NCBI GenBank assembly: GCA_027943245.1
Contig: JANDJZ010000251.1
Location: forward strand, 1 to 64,000
Direction: 5' to 3'
DNA: 64,000 bases
From: Acanthamoeba sp. SK_2022b
Lineage: Eukaryota > Discosea > Longamoebia > Acanthamoebidae
How positions within the stretch are numbered: position 1 is the stretch's first letter; the number at the start of each line of letters is the position of its first letter. The translations under genes and the position numbers were made by a program. Shown in pieces: positions 30,341 through 43,300 of the stretch. A model generated the notes under the pieces. The model saw only the letters and a program-made list of their open reading frames with translations. It had not been told where the DNA came from and did not search any database.

Positions 30341-33300
30341 ATGTCCTCTCTCGCCGTGCTGCCTCCGTTGCCGGCGACCAGCGCCTCTTCGGCGCCGGCA
30401 CGACCCGACGCGCCTACGCCCTCGTTTGCCCCAGAGCCCAGTGTCCAGACGACTCGGCCGACGGCGAGCAACGGACTCACGCCGGTGAGTAACCTCAACC
30501 CTTACCTGCGCGATTGGACGATCGAGGTTCGGGTCATCTACCTGGTACGCTCAGCCTCTCTGTCTCCCCAGCGAATATTCTCTCCGCTCTCTAATTGAAG
30601 GCGTTGTCTTCTTTTCACGGCAGCCCACGGAGCTGTTCAAGTGGAAGAAGAACGGGAATGAGGGGCGACACTTTTGCTGCGACCTCATGGACGACACCCG
30701 AGAGTGCATCCGTGCGGTCGCCTACAACGCGGTCGCTGACGAACTCTTCCCTCGTCTCAAGGAGAACCAGGTGAACCACTTACGGAGGAGCCTCCTCCTC
30801 GCCCGCCAGGCTTGCGTGCTGGCTTTGTTAGGGAGAACGTCCTCATTCCGGTTGGCCGCTTTTCCAGGTTTATCGCATAACGGGCGGCCAGTTTAAAGTG
30901 GCCAACAAGAAGTACTCCAAGCTGAGCCACGACTACGATCTCACGTTCTCGACCGGCACGCAGATCACGCCGGTCACTGATCCCCGGCGCGTGGCCACAT
31001 TTCCCGCTCCACGGCCCGACTTCCTACCCCTGGCCCAGGTCGCGGCGCGAGAGCACGACGACGTAGTCGGTACTCAATGTCACACATGCACACAACACAA
31101 CACAACACAACACAACACAACACAACACAACACAACACAACACAACACAACACAACAATGAACTCATGGCGATGATCCCTGGTGAACCCAGCTGTCATTG
31201 GGTTCGTGAAGGCGGTTGGGCCGCTGGGCGACATCAAGGCAAGATCGACCGGCAACCTCATCCCCAAACGCAGCGTTTACCTGGAGGACCAGAGCCAGAC
31301 CACCGTTGAGCTCACGCTCTGGTACGACGACGCCAAGAACGCTGAGACGCTCGTCAAGGTACACACCAACCCTCTGTGATGTGAGCAGGCGGCGATTGCC
31401 TAACCTTATCACAATGATGGATCAGACGGGAGATGTGCTCGCGGTGACTGGAGCTTGGGTAAATCGGTTCAGAGGCCTCACGACGCTCTCCACCAAGCAC
31501 GCCTCCTACAAGCTGCACGTCAACTCCGCCTCCTTCCCGCAGACCTCCGCTCTGCTCAAATGGTACGCGCGTTGCCCACCGCACTGGCCACCTCTCGTTT
31601 CAAGAGACAAATCATTGACCGCGTGGCATCATCGCTTCAGGCGCAAGCAGCAAGACGATGAAGAGAAGGCGCGCCGCGAGCGTGCGCAACATCAGCGCGA
31701 ACAAGCCGCCCGACAGCTAGCTCGGTCAAAAGCTCAGCAGCAGCAGCAGCAGCGACCCAGGCTAGGAGCTACTTCGCTAAAGGCGCCGACTCCGACTGAC
31801 AAGACGTCGATTGACGTCCCCGAGTCGATCGCCGAAGGGCGTGTGGCTTCGCGACAGACCAGTGGAAAGTCAGCAGCGGCTCTCGGTTCGTCGTTGTCGG
31901 CTTCCACGACGGTACTGGCTGCGGGCCTGTCCAACTCCGAGCGGGACAAGTTCGCGCAGGAGATCGCGGGCGCGCTGCTGCGCAAGCGCGACGACGAACG
32001 GATCGAGTTCCTGCGCTACCTCGTTCCGACCGTGCGTCTACCGCTCGACCTCCTGAGGCTGATCTTGTCCCATCTCCCCTACACGCTCCTCCTCGACATC
32101 AAGCAGCGCCAAGAGCCAGCCTACCTCACGCACGTGATCAACGCGAACGTGATTAATTTGAGCATCTACCGCGAAGGGCTCGCACTTCGCACACAGCACG
32201 CCGACTCGGCGGCCAAGTGGCGCGGCCAGTATCGCCTGCTGTCGGCCTACGACCACATGGAGCTGCTGCAGCGACGCAGGCTCGACCTAGTGGAGAACGA
32301 TCCGCGCAGATACTCGCCCGTCATCCCGCCGTCCGCGCCGCGACCGGCCGACGTGCCGGAGGGCGGGACGCCCGCCGTGGTTCCGTCGCTCAAGGAGTTC
32401 CAGCGCCGCCTGGACGCCTTCACCAACGGCCAGCTGCGTCACCTTAACTGGGAGAACCTCTTTTTGGGTACGCTTTCGGGGCAGGCTTCGTGGCCATTGC
32501 TGAGCACCAATACGTTCTGGCGACTGACTTTTGACGGGGCCAACAGCCGGGGGAAGCGTCGTGGCGTGCCTGTTGCCCGAGGGAGACGTGCACCCCGCGC
32601 TGTGGGAGCAAGGCGACATCGACCTGTGGATAGTGGGACTCGACCGGCAGCGGGCCACGGAGAAGGTGAGGGAAGTGTACGACCAGATCAGGCGGGCCCA
32701 GGGGGGCAGAGAGGCGTGTGTGGTGCGGACCAGGAACGCGGTGAGCATCTGCACGGGTCACCCGTCGCGCACGGTACAGGTCATCCTGCGCCTCTACCGC
32801 AGCCCCGCGCACGTGCTCGCCGCGTTCGACCTCGACTGCGTGGCCGTCGGGTGGGACGGCCGCCGTGTGTTGGCTATGCCCCGAGCCCTTCGGGCGCTGA
32901 GCACGAGGACCAACCTCATCGAACTCAATGCGCTGCGTACCATGTCCTACTCCAACGAGCTGCGGGCGGTCAAGTACTGCCGGCGCGGGTTTGCGCTCCA
33001 CGTGTTCGACGCCCAACGACTGCTGCTCCCGCCGGACGCCGATGCGGGCGGCTCGCTGCTCCAGACTGACGGCGCGGCCTTGGCGAAGGTGCTGTGCCTC
33101 CGGTTCGCCCTCGACTCCAAGCCCTCCGCGACAGCCCGCAATGGAGAGAAGGCAGCGAAGGCTACAGCGAGAGGCGGCAGGGAGGGAAATGCCAAGACAT
33201 CGGAGGAGCCTGATAAGAAGGACGCGGCTGCCTACGATGACACCTACATCCCCTACGGCCCGTCGTGGGACGGTCTCGGGGTTCGCCGATTCCTGCAGCG

Positions 33301-33457
33301 CAAGCAGGCCCGCGAGCGCAGCCAGCTGCTGCAGAGCGGCGCGATCTCGTCGCCCCGCGACTACGCGCCGTTCTTCGTGTTCGGGGGCAGCCTGGACGAG
33401 ATCATGCGCCCGTCGACCCATCACCACTTTCCCTTTGCCCTCATTGAGCAGTCGTGA
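30341..33457 (+). CDS. RPA70-like OB-fold protein fused to NTase-like domain
   Basis: Single-stranded-DNA-binding DBD-A and DBD-B OB folds of the RPA large subunit are clear: NLNPYLRDWTIEVRVIYL, RHFCCDLMDDTRECIRAVAYN, VYRITGGQFKVANKKYSKLS (DBD-A, with the family's NLNPY opening), then VIGFVKAVGPLGDIKA and GDVLAVTGAWVNRF (DBD-B). The usual N-terminal DBD-F and zinc-bearing DBD-C are absent. Instead the frame continues (intron ending near 31640) into a Lys/Glu/Gln helix, a possible F-box (VRLPLDLLRLILSHLPYTLL), and a C-terminal domain opening LAGGSVVACLLPEGDVHP...GDIDLWIVG. The GGS-x(n)-DID pattern matches pol-beta-type nucleotidyltransferases. That domain belongs to a poorly characterised family I associate with amoebae and fungi. 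ATG 30341 chosen for good context and in-frame reading; no DBD-F lies upstream. Stop 33455-33457. Confidence 0.75.
31091..31158. repeat. (CACAA)n microsatellite in an intron
   Basis: About 13 copies of CACAA lie inside the intron between the DBD-A and DBD-B exons (acceptor near 31190). Confidence 0.95.
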
Positions 33458-33558
33458 CAAGAGTCCGAAAGAAGAGAGGTCGTGTAATTGTCCAACTTAA
33501 TGGAGGCTTCTTGCTTGAATGTGTACGCACAGCTTAGACCTGTCTGTGGTGCTTGAGC

Positions 33559-35613
33559 TCAGGCAGCGAAGAGCTGGCGCACGCACTGGAGAATGAAGGC
33601 AGAGTGCTCCTCAACGCTGTAGCCGAGAGCGGCCTCGACGTGCAGCCGCAGCAACTTGGGGGTCTGCAGGCGGGCCTCCTCCACGGTGAGCTGCTCCTTG
33701 AGGTACCGCCTCAGCGTCTCCCTGATCGCCTCCTGCGTCTTCTCCCTCTTCTCCTTCTCCTCGCTCTCCGTCGCCTCACCGATCTTCCCCTGCTCCTCTT
33801 CGGTCTTGGTCTCTGCCTTATCCTTCTGCTCCTCCTCGACCTGCATCTTACTCTCGCCGTCCTCGGCGGGTTCATTGGCCTTGGGCTCGCTGTTGGCTTC
33901 TGCCTGCTCCTCGTCCTCGTCCTCATCTTCGACGACGATCTTGCGCTTCTTGCGGCTGCTCTCCTTGGCCTTGTCCTCTTCCTCGACGGCAGCCACCTCG
34001 TCCTCGTCTTCGGACACCTCGGCACGGCTTCGCTTGGTCGCCTTCTTCTTAGTCTCCTCCTCCTCGACGTCCTCCTCTTCTTCACTCTCCTCGTTCGCCT
34101 TCTTGGATTTGCGCTCCTCCTGCTTCCTCTTTGCCTTCACGATCTTCCTCTTCTTCCTCTCCTCTTCTTCCGCCTTCTTCTTTCTTTCCTTCTCCTTCTT
34201 TCTCTTCTCGGCCTCCTTTTTCTTCTTCTTGGCCCGCTTGGCCTTTTCATCTTCGCTCTCCTCTTCCTCCTCTTCCTCATCCTCTTCGTCGTTCTCGCTC
34301 TCGGCCTCTTCCTCGTCGTCTTCCTCCTCCCTGGCCTTCCGTTTGCGCTTCTCCTTGTCGGCCTTCTCCTTCAGCAGGGCCGCCTCGCGTTCTTCGATGC
34401 GGTCCAGGACTGCCTTGGCCTGCTCCTCCTGCTTGGCCTTGGCGTCTGTGTCCCACTTGTAGAGCTCCTTCATGTCCTCGTCTTCTTCGTCGTCGCTCTC
34501 GATGTCCGAGTAGAAATCGGTCGCCTTCGCCTTCCGCTTCTCCTTTTTGTCCTTGCCACTAGAACTCGCCTGGCCATGCACGCGAGCGTCAACGCTTGCA
34601 CTTGCCGAATGTATGAGGTCGGGTGGCCGTACCCTTCTGCTGGTCTTCTTCTTCTTCTTCGACTTCTCCTTCTTTTCCTTGGCGGCGAGGCGCTGCTCCT
34701 TGAGGGTCTCGGCCTTCTCAGCGAGGTCGACGCCCCGGCGCACCTTTTTGGGGCTGGCCAGGAAGGCCATCAGGTCGGTCACGAGGGTCTTCTTTTTGCC
34801 GTCCTCGCCGTGAGACACGCCCAGCACGTCGGCCAACAGTTTCAGGAACGACACGCTCTTGGCCTCCAGCTTCTCCTGGGCCCTCTCCTGTGTTTTGTTG
34901 TTGGTTGGGCGCTCGGCGTAAGTGGCCAGATCACCACAACCCACGCTGTTCTTCGCTTGCAAGCAACAACGCACCTGGTAATGCTCGGGCAGACCCGAGA
35001 AGGCGATGATGTTGGCCTTGACCTCGTTGGCCTTGCAGGCGCGGTTGTAAAAGATCTGGTGGACCTGCTTGAGAAAGGTGTCGTTGCGCGAGAAGAACTT
35101 GATGTTGCTCACCACCAACTCACTGTCCTCCAGCTTCCGCCCCTCGCCCTACATTGTTTGAACACCAAATCTGTAAGTCGAAGATGACGATCGAAAGTGG
35201 CAATGTCATACCTCCCACAGCGGTTGGGCCTCCTTCTCCTCGAACTCGAAGCGGTTGATGGAACGGCCACGGCGCTTCTCCTCCGTGCGAGGCAGCCAGC
35301 GGGGCTTGGGCGAGGCCACCTGCAGCAGCTCGCGCTTACTGATGCGGCCGCCCTTGCGCTTTCTCTTGGTGGGCGTGGCCGCACCGCTAGGAGACTGGGC
35401 CGCCACGTTGGAGGAAATTGGTGCCACGTTCTCCTTCGATTCTTCGTCAGCCCCATCTTCGTCCATCTTCTCGCGGGCAGGGGCATCATCTTGAATTTTG
35501 GCTTGCACCTCCAACAACGAAGACTCGTCAATGGGCGTCACCGATTCGCTCATTATTGGCTGCGGGAGGGCCACAGGGAGTGTGTGGGCCGATACAAGTG
35601 CGTGTTCGCTCAT
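33559..35613 (-). CDS. DEK-like chromatin protein
   Basis: Non-histone chromatin architectural protein of the DEK family. Four exons on the minus strand, all in frame: 35613 to about 35206, 35148-34975, 34887-34633 and 34569-33559. The N-terminus is acidic/basic with PTKRKRKGGR. The DEK core has EGRKLEDSELVVSNIKFFSR, LKQVHQIFYNRACKANEVKANI and IIAFSGLPEHYQ, then the SAP-like KLLADVLGVSHG ... LVTDLMAFLASPKK. A very long Lys/Glu charged region of about 300 residues follows, much longer than in animal DEK. The protein ends with a DEK-C domain (VEEARLQTPKLLRLHVEAAL ... ILQCVRQLF). Convergent with the RPA-NTase gene, with 101 bp between stops. A perfect E2F-type palindrome lies about 60 bp upstream. 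Confidence 0.88.
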
Positions 35614-35673
35614 CTTCGGTTGTAAATCTCACACAAACAAACGTTGGTGTTCGTGTTTGTCCCTCTCCCACAC

Positions 35674-35685
35674 TTTGGCGCCAAA
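35674..35685. promoter_or_regulatory. E2F-type palindrome TTTGGCGCCAAA
   Basis: A perfect 12-bp palindrome matching the E2F/DP consensus lies 61-72 bp upstream of the DEK-like start codon. It suggests S-phase-linked transcription (inference). Confidence 0.6.
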
Positions 35686-35796
35686 GCTTCCGGGCCCGCA
35701 ACGGTCGCCCAACGGAAAATTTAATTTTTGTTAACGAAAGAAGCGACGAGGATCGCTGCCCAAACGCCCCCCCCCATAACAGCCAGGGTGAGGCCC

Positions 35797-36221
35797 TCAG
35801 GCAATAGCCGATCGATCGGCGCCGCGAGGCTCGCGCTTGAGGGAGAGGTTGTAGAGCTCGTCGTCGCTCTTGATCGGCAGGTTGGCGAAGAGAGCCGATA
35901 TGCGGGGCACCTCCAGCAGGTTGTAGGCCTGCTGCTGGTACTGCTGCAGCTCGCGGATGACGCTCGCCACCAGCTCCCGCTTGGAGAAGTTGATCAGATC
36001 GCCCAAGTAATCTGTGGGAGAGTGAGGCGTGAGTTGGTGCCAAAGACAGCAAGAGGAGACGCGTATAGGGGTCGGCACCGGGGTTGCCCTCCTCGATGAA
36101 GATGAGGTCCTGTAGGTAGACGCCGAGGTAGGGCAGGCAGGGCGGGTTGGCCTCGTGGATGGCCGTCCGGTATGCGCGCCACGAGAAGTCGCACGACATG
36201 ACGGCCTCAAGCGAGTCACGC

Positions 36222-36288
<67 letters not shown>

Positions 36289-37326
36289 GCGAGCTAAGAT
36301 GGTGAAAGAAAAAAATCGTGCAAGTAGAGAGCTGTACCTCGATGGTCTTCTTGGGCAGATCCTTCATGGTCCACTTGAGTCGGATCACCGATGACGTGTT
36401 CCAGCCGGCGATGAACGCCATCAGGCTGCTGAAGTTGTTCAACGCATACAGGCACTGCGTCGCACATGAGCGCCGTGCGTAATCAGCCATTTATCCATCC
36501 AGCCCGCCGGTGAGTCACTCAAGTGGCAGGCCGCACCTTGGCGATGTTGACGATCTTGGTCATCATGCGCACGCGGTTTCGGAGCAGCTCTACCTTGACG
36601 ATCATCGACGACACCCAGCCGGAGACCACGTTGAACCGGCCCACGAACGCTAGCACGTTGGGCGACAGGTGTTGTAGCTTGGGGTTGTTCCACGCCTGCT
36701 GTAGGAGCTCCTTGTGCTGTGTTGACCAATACACAAATAGGAGTTAAAACACAAAACAACCAACGGGGCCAGCTTGATAGGAGTTAAAGAACAAACGGGA
36801 CAGGGAGGCTTACCTTGATTTGCGCGAACATCGAGTACTCGATGAGGGTGATCTGCCGAGCGATCTCCTCGTCGTCGATGTCGAAGAAGTTGAGGTTGGG
36901 CGAGTACAGATTGCGGGGCACCTTCGGAGTGGGCGCCGCCTGCGCGAATATTCGCTCCAACTTCTTGGGATCGGCTGAGGTCTGTTCGCGCGGGAGTACG
37001 AATCCACCGATCGGTCAATACGCTGATCTCCCCTCTCGCAAAAGAGCGAAAACGAGGGGAAAAACGGAGAGAGGGAGGGCGGTGCCTTCTTGATGAGTGT
37101 CTTGGCCAGCTTCTTGGCCAGCGGGGAGTGGCCATCAGCGGGCAGGGACATCTGGATGAACTTGTTGAGCTTTGTCACGAGGAAGGCGTCAAAGTCGTCG
37201 AAGCACGTGTCGAGCCACTGATTGAGAATGTTGACCACTCGGAACTGTATTGGGAAGACCACCTTCTCCCGCCACTCGGCCTCGCTCATCCCCGGGTCGC
37301 ACGTGGACGTCGGCACGTGGTAGCTT

Positions 37327-37385
<59 letters not shown>

Positions 37386-40300
37386 ATCCACCGCACGCCA
37401 CGCCACGATATGCATGAGATTCGGCCACGAAGGTGAGACCGCAACGGGGTTCGGGTACCGCTCAAGCAGCTTGTTGAGGAGCACTACGGGGGTCGTGAAG
37501 GACTGATACGTGATCAGGAAGGCCTGCATGAACTTTGGATCTACACACACACAGAGAGAGAGATAAACAGCAATGATGAGCGCTGTTGGAAAGACGGGGA
37601 CAGAGTGGGCCACGGTGATGGGTTTACCGTAGTCTTCGGAGCTGGTGGTGGCGGTCATGCGCATGACCAGCTTGTTGAGCGTGGCCGCCGACACCTTGCC
37701 GGTCTTGGGGTCCAGCACGAGGTTGTCGGGCGAGTCGGGGGGCTCCTTCCATACGTTGGTGCCCAGGCCAGCACGCTCGGCGGCGGCGATCCACGCCTCG
37801 TCGACCTCGCTCATTGCATTGTCGTCGCGCTGCAGGTCCTCCTTCTCCGCCAGCTCCAGGAACTGCTGCAGCTCCTCGGACGCCTTGGCCGCCTTCTGGC
37901 TCGTGTCGCGTCGACCGATCTCGACCGCTGATCGCTTGGGCTCTCCCTTGCGGCCGACGGCGGGGCTCTGGATGCCCCCGATCGACGTGGAGGACGACAT
38001 CACCCGCACCAGCTTGTTGACGAGCACCAGCGACGCATCGCCCCCCGAGAACCCGTTCTCTCGCAGCGACTTGCCGAGGTCCACCCTGCGCTCTGCGTGC
38101 CAAGTCGAGAGGAAGCGCGTGCGATGGTGAGTCACGGGCCGGGCGCGCGCGTGTGTGATGGGACAGACGCACTGGTGGCCTTGGAGTAGACGCACAGCGT
38201 CGCCAGGTTGCGTTGATTGAACTTGAAGAGGACGTGCATGCTCTTCTTCTGGCCAAACGCCATCAGGATGTCCCGCAGGGGCTGCGAGTAATCGACGTGG
38301 TGGACCAGCCTGTTGCCGTCCACCAGCTCGAACGTGCAGACCTCCTTGTGGACTCTCAGCGACAGCTTGAGCGTCGAATTCTCCGCCTGCATCATTCACA
38401 CAAGCAGCCCCGGGTTGAGGTGCAGTTGTTGCAATTGAATCGTGTGGGTCGTGTGGGCGCGTTACCAGACCGAGGTAGCAAGACATCGGGCATCCGGCCA
38501 TGAGCCACAATCCGTGCGGCTGGTCGACAGATTGGTGCCACAGGGACAGGTTTTGTGATTTGGTGTAGGCTGCCACATCACCGCGCGACGTTCAATCACA
38601 CGAAGCCACGGGTCAGCTCGCTGTGCGAACAACAACAGCGCACATGGACGCGAGAAGCGGCTGACTCGAGTCAGCCGACAACGAGAGCGTGGCTTACCCC
38701 TGATGTTCGCAGGCTTGTTTAGAATACAATGGAGAAGGAGCTCGCCCACGGGACATCGCGGCTCGACGTCCACGCTGAGGCACTGCCCATTCTTGTAGCT
38801 CACCCGTATTCGGATCGGTCGGATCTGGAAGTCGACCACGCTCTGCAACACGTGGCGAGTGTCAGCCCGGTCATCTGGTCTCTACTAAAGCACACAATAC
38901 AGCGCACGGCATAGGACGCGTACTCGATGGGTGAGGCCGTAGGAGGCGAGAGTGCGGAGCGGAGAGAGCCAAGTGGCGGTGTTGCCGCCAAAGTAGGGGC
39001 GGGTGAGGGTGGCCGACAGCGACGCCGTGCCAGCGGGCGAGGCCAAGTTGACAAATGAGCCCCCGAGCCCCGCGCCGCCTCCGCCGGCAAAGAGCCCGAA
39101 GCGGCGGCCCAGCGCCGGGTCGTCGTCGGCGGCCTCGAGCGCGAGCCACTGCTGCTCCCACCAGCGAGCCTGCTCCTCGACTCGCTGTTGCTGCTCCACG
39201 CCGGGCATGTCGAGCGAGGGTCGAGGCTTGGGGGCGGTGGCCACCACGACAGCGTCTTCGCCGCTGGTTGGGCTCGCCTGGTGGCGTGCAAGGACAAAGA
39301 CGTGAGCGCCACACGCAAATCAGAATGCTTGATGGGCCACACGATGCTACGCACGAGGGGCTCTGCCGCGTCCTTGGCATGGTCGCGTCGGAGGTGGCGG
39401 AAGGCGAAGGAGAGCGCCTCCTCGACGAGCGTGGACGCCGAGCAGGTGAACGTGAGCGTCTTGCGTTCGGCGTGAGCCCGGGGCGCGTCCAAATTGACCA
39501 CCGCATGCCGATCCGGTCTGTCGTTCGGCCAAATGAAGGAACCAAAGGGGCGACAGGGAGTGAGGTGAGAGGCAGCCAGCAACGACCGTTTTGAAAACGT
39601 ACAAGTTAACGCGGATGACGATCGTGTTGAGGCTGGCGGCTTCCCCTGTGGCCATGCCTTGGACTGCCCGCAACACGAGCACGTCCTAGTTCACCACGCC
39701 CACAGCGAATAGTGAATAGGGCGGAGAAGGAGAAGGCGAAGGAGCGGAGTCGAGCGAGGCAGTAGGCGCACCTCATCTTCGACGCCGTAGCCGGCGACGA
39801 GGGCGCACGGGTCGAGCAGCCAGACGCCGCCCTCTTCGTCCTTGGCCTCCATGTAGAGAGCCCGCGCGCCCTTTTCGCCAGCGGCAGCCCCGACCCCCTC
39901 CGCGGCGACGGTCGCGGCTCCCACAAAGACGCGCCAGGCGCTGTACAGCGACGGGTCGTGCCCTAGCCCGGCCAGCTCCTGCATCGGCGCGTGCGGTGAG
40001 CGGCGCATGGTGAGCGTCATGTGCACGGTACCCCAAAGACGAAGCGCTCACGCACCTTCATGACGTCGTCGACGGTCGAGCTCAGTGGGCGGAAGGGAAC
40101 CAGCACGGTCAGCTCCTCGCCCTCCTTTCCCCTCTGGCTCTCGGCCTCATCGTCGCCTGCGCGCGGCGTCAGGCGCACGTGAATGTGCTGCTTGGCAGCC
40201 TTCCCTCGGCCGTGCACTGCAGTCAGTCGCGCGGCCAAGGCCGGGTTCTTTGCTTCCCTTCGTGGGCCCCACTCCATCACCGACCTGTGTGTCGGTCGGA

Positions 40301-43300
40301 TCAAAAACCCGTGCGCCATTTTTAAACAAAAATTAAAAAGCGTGTGTTGAGCCGTACGTGGAACTGAGAGCGTTAGATAGCGCGGCCGAGGAGTCGGAGA
40401 GCAGCGTGCGCTGTCCGTTGTAGGGATCGCACAGAGACAAGGACCAGCCCTCAGTCTGGAATCGAGGAGAATCAGAATAAAGTGGTTGGCTCTGAAAATC
40501 ATTGATGGTGGTGGATATTGGGCGAGGCGGGGACCACCTCCTGAGTAGTAAGAATGGATGCAAGCCCTCGGCCCAGCTTTTGCTTGACCTCCAGGACCAG
40601 GTCGTCGGGCCCGATGTCGATCGTGACCTGAATGCCCACGGTCGGAACGACCACGCGACAACTCACGCCGCCGGTCCCTGAATGATCCCCCCCCCCCCAA
40701 ATGCGTGTTGGTGAGTGCCCGTACAGGGAAGAACGAAGAACGATGGAAAGAACGAAAGAGGTATAACCGTACTCGATGAGAAGAAAGCGGCGAGGGCGTG
40801 GGGAGCGGCTGCCTCCTCGCGCGGTCGGAATTGCAGAGAATCCTGAAAAAGGGACACGTCAAGTGAATACCAATTGGCACATAGATGAAGAGTGAGAAGG
40901 CCGGGCGCATACCTCGAGCGAGAGGCCGAGCGGAAGGATCAGCGTAGACAGCTCGAGGGGCGTGGCCTGGTCCTTCTCCAGCGCGTCTGCTCGCAGCAGG
41001 AAGAGCCCGTAGCCTTCCAGAGAGACATCCTGTCTCTCCTGCGCCGAACGTTCGTTGGTTGCGATAAGTGTGGGCGGTGGAGTGGGTTAGTGGCGATGTG
41101 CCGTACCCCTTTGTTATCGCGCACAAATTGGGTGATGGCAGCGACGAGGTCCTCCACGGTGGTGCTGAAGTCGATATGGAACCGCCGCACGTAGTGAGAC
41201 TGCGTGGTCGGGCTATCGCCGTGGGGAGCCTGCTGCTGGTCTTCGCCAGTCCGATGCCCCTCCTCTCGCTGGACGAGGGCCGCGAGGATGGGGAGCACGG
41301 CGGGCGCCGCGATAAACGATACGTTAACGTGATTCTCAGGCTCCTGTATCACCTTGTGTGGATTGATTCGCAGATGTAACGTGTCCTGTCCGCACGCGAC
41401 GCAGTTGCGCACAATATCGGCCATAGAGATCCGGTTCCATGAGCAAACAAACACATCAAGAGAGATGAGATGGAGTGTGAGGTGAGCGAGGTGGGTACGG
41501 TGGGTGCCAGGTCGTATTGCGAGAGGGTGTCGTCGCCGTCAAGCCAGAAGCCGTCCTCTGATGCAGCGCTCTCGGCCGACGCCGAGTCGGGGGCAGGCGA
41601 TCCGTGGCTCCGGCTGGTCGGGAGGTGCATGGTGCTGGATGACCTCGAGTAGGTTGACCCCAAACGGCCAACTGCCACGTTGCCCGAGCTGCCCGACAGT
41701 GCGGCTGCACAGTGCAACGCAAGAAAGGTCAACATTGCGCTCTCTCACACTGTGTGCGTGCGTGCGTACATTCGCTCGTGCTAGCAGAGCGAGACGAGCC
41801 GCCGGCGGAGCTAGTCGTGGTAGCGGGCCCGGCGCCGCTGTTGAAGAGTTGAATCTTATCTTTGACTGTCGACGAGCTGGAGCCCAGACCTGTGGCAGCC
41901 TCCCCGCCGCCCGACTGAGCAAGTCCACCGGCGTCAGCCCGGATCGAGTTGTGGCTGCTTTCGCTCAGACCCGCCGAGAGGTCTGCACCCAACGACGCGG
42001 ACAGGTCCGACGGGTCCCGCCGCCGTCGCCGACGCAGACTCTGGGCAGTGGTCTCCTGCAGCGAGTACTCCTCGGGGTTCTCCTCGGCGCCCAGGTACTT
42101 GCCCACCAGATACCTCACCGCTTCCTGGCCAATCGAAAAACAAACTCAGGTCAACCAGCCAGTCACGCCAGCGAAGGAAATGAATGAACGGGAGGAGGAG
42201 GAGGAGCACCTTGACGGTGGTGTCGTAATAGTATTTGAGCGTGAACTTGGCGGCGACGCCCGTCTGCGCGGTCTTCGAGTGCGGTTGGACCTTGATGGTG
42301 TGGGGTCGCTTCTTCCACTGCAGCAAGTAGCGGTCTGAAGACATCGTATGAAGCCCATACGCCGCGATCTGCTTCTCTCTGTAGTGATCGCAACATTCTG
42401 CATTAGCGAAAGAAAGGCTGCACAAATAACGCTGGAGTGGCGCGCTGCGTTGCGTTGCGGTTCGACGTGCCTGTCCAGCCAGAAGCTGTCGGACATGCTG
42501 GGCGAGAGGGGAGAGGAGGAGAGCGGAGACGAGAGTCCCTTCCCGGCGGAACCCCTGACCACGCAATAGAGATCGAAATCAAACAGCTCCTGCACACTAT
42601 CGCGACGACAGAACAGAACACCCAAGATGTGAGTCACCATCAAAACAAGGGCCATACGGCGAGCGCGTCGGTAGGGAGTTGAGTTACCGCTTGTGCTCGT
42701 CGGCTACGCTCTCCGCGATCACCTCGGCCAGATCACCGCCGAGCGCGGTCGGTTCGACGAGGATCGACTTCTTGGTACCGTCCTCCAGTGTCACCACCAG
42801 CGGCGGGGGCTTCTTTCGCAACTCTACCACTTGATCCTGCACTCGCCAGGGCGATGGTCAGCGCCACACACACACAGAGAGAGAGAGAGAGAAGAAGAAG
42901 AAGAAGTCGTACAGGGCGAATGGTGTAGGAGGACAGAAGTCGTTGATTGTCTAGCCAGCGAGCTGGAGGTACGGAGGCTGCGGTGGCCAACGAGAGCGAA
43001 GAGTCGGCCTGCGGAGAGGCCGAGAGAAAGACGGACGCCGAAGACGAGGGCGAGGTCGAGGAGGTGTAGGTGGACCCGAACGGGTTGCCGAACGACGGGT
43101 CGACGGCGAGCGCCAGGCCGTAGAGGCTGGCGTCGTCGGCCATCGGGTTGCGCACGAACAGCTGCTCCAGTGCGCCCTGCACGGTCGTGTCGATGGGGAA
43201 CACGACCATGCGCACCATACGGCGCTCCGGTACGCCCACGCGCACCATCAGGCCCTCCTTTGAGGCCTTCTTGTCCTTTGTGGCCTGCTTGTTGTCCTTC

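Noticed and set aside
26047..33457. A single UDG-PARP-RPA-NTase polypeptide
   Set aside because: The PARP frame ends at TGA 30170-30172, and no donor phase near 30150 joins the acceptor at about 30198 to the RPA frame; a new ATG with good context lies at 30341.
33553..35187. A 544-codon Leu-rich plus-strand ORF
   Set aside because: It is antisense to the Lys/Glu-rich DEK-like exons; Leu/Phe/Ser richness is the expected complement of AAG/GAG-rich coding, and the minus strand has recognisable DEK domains.
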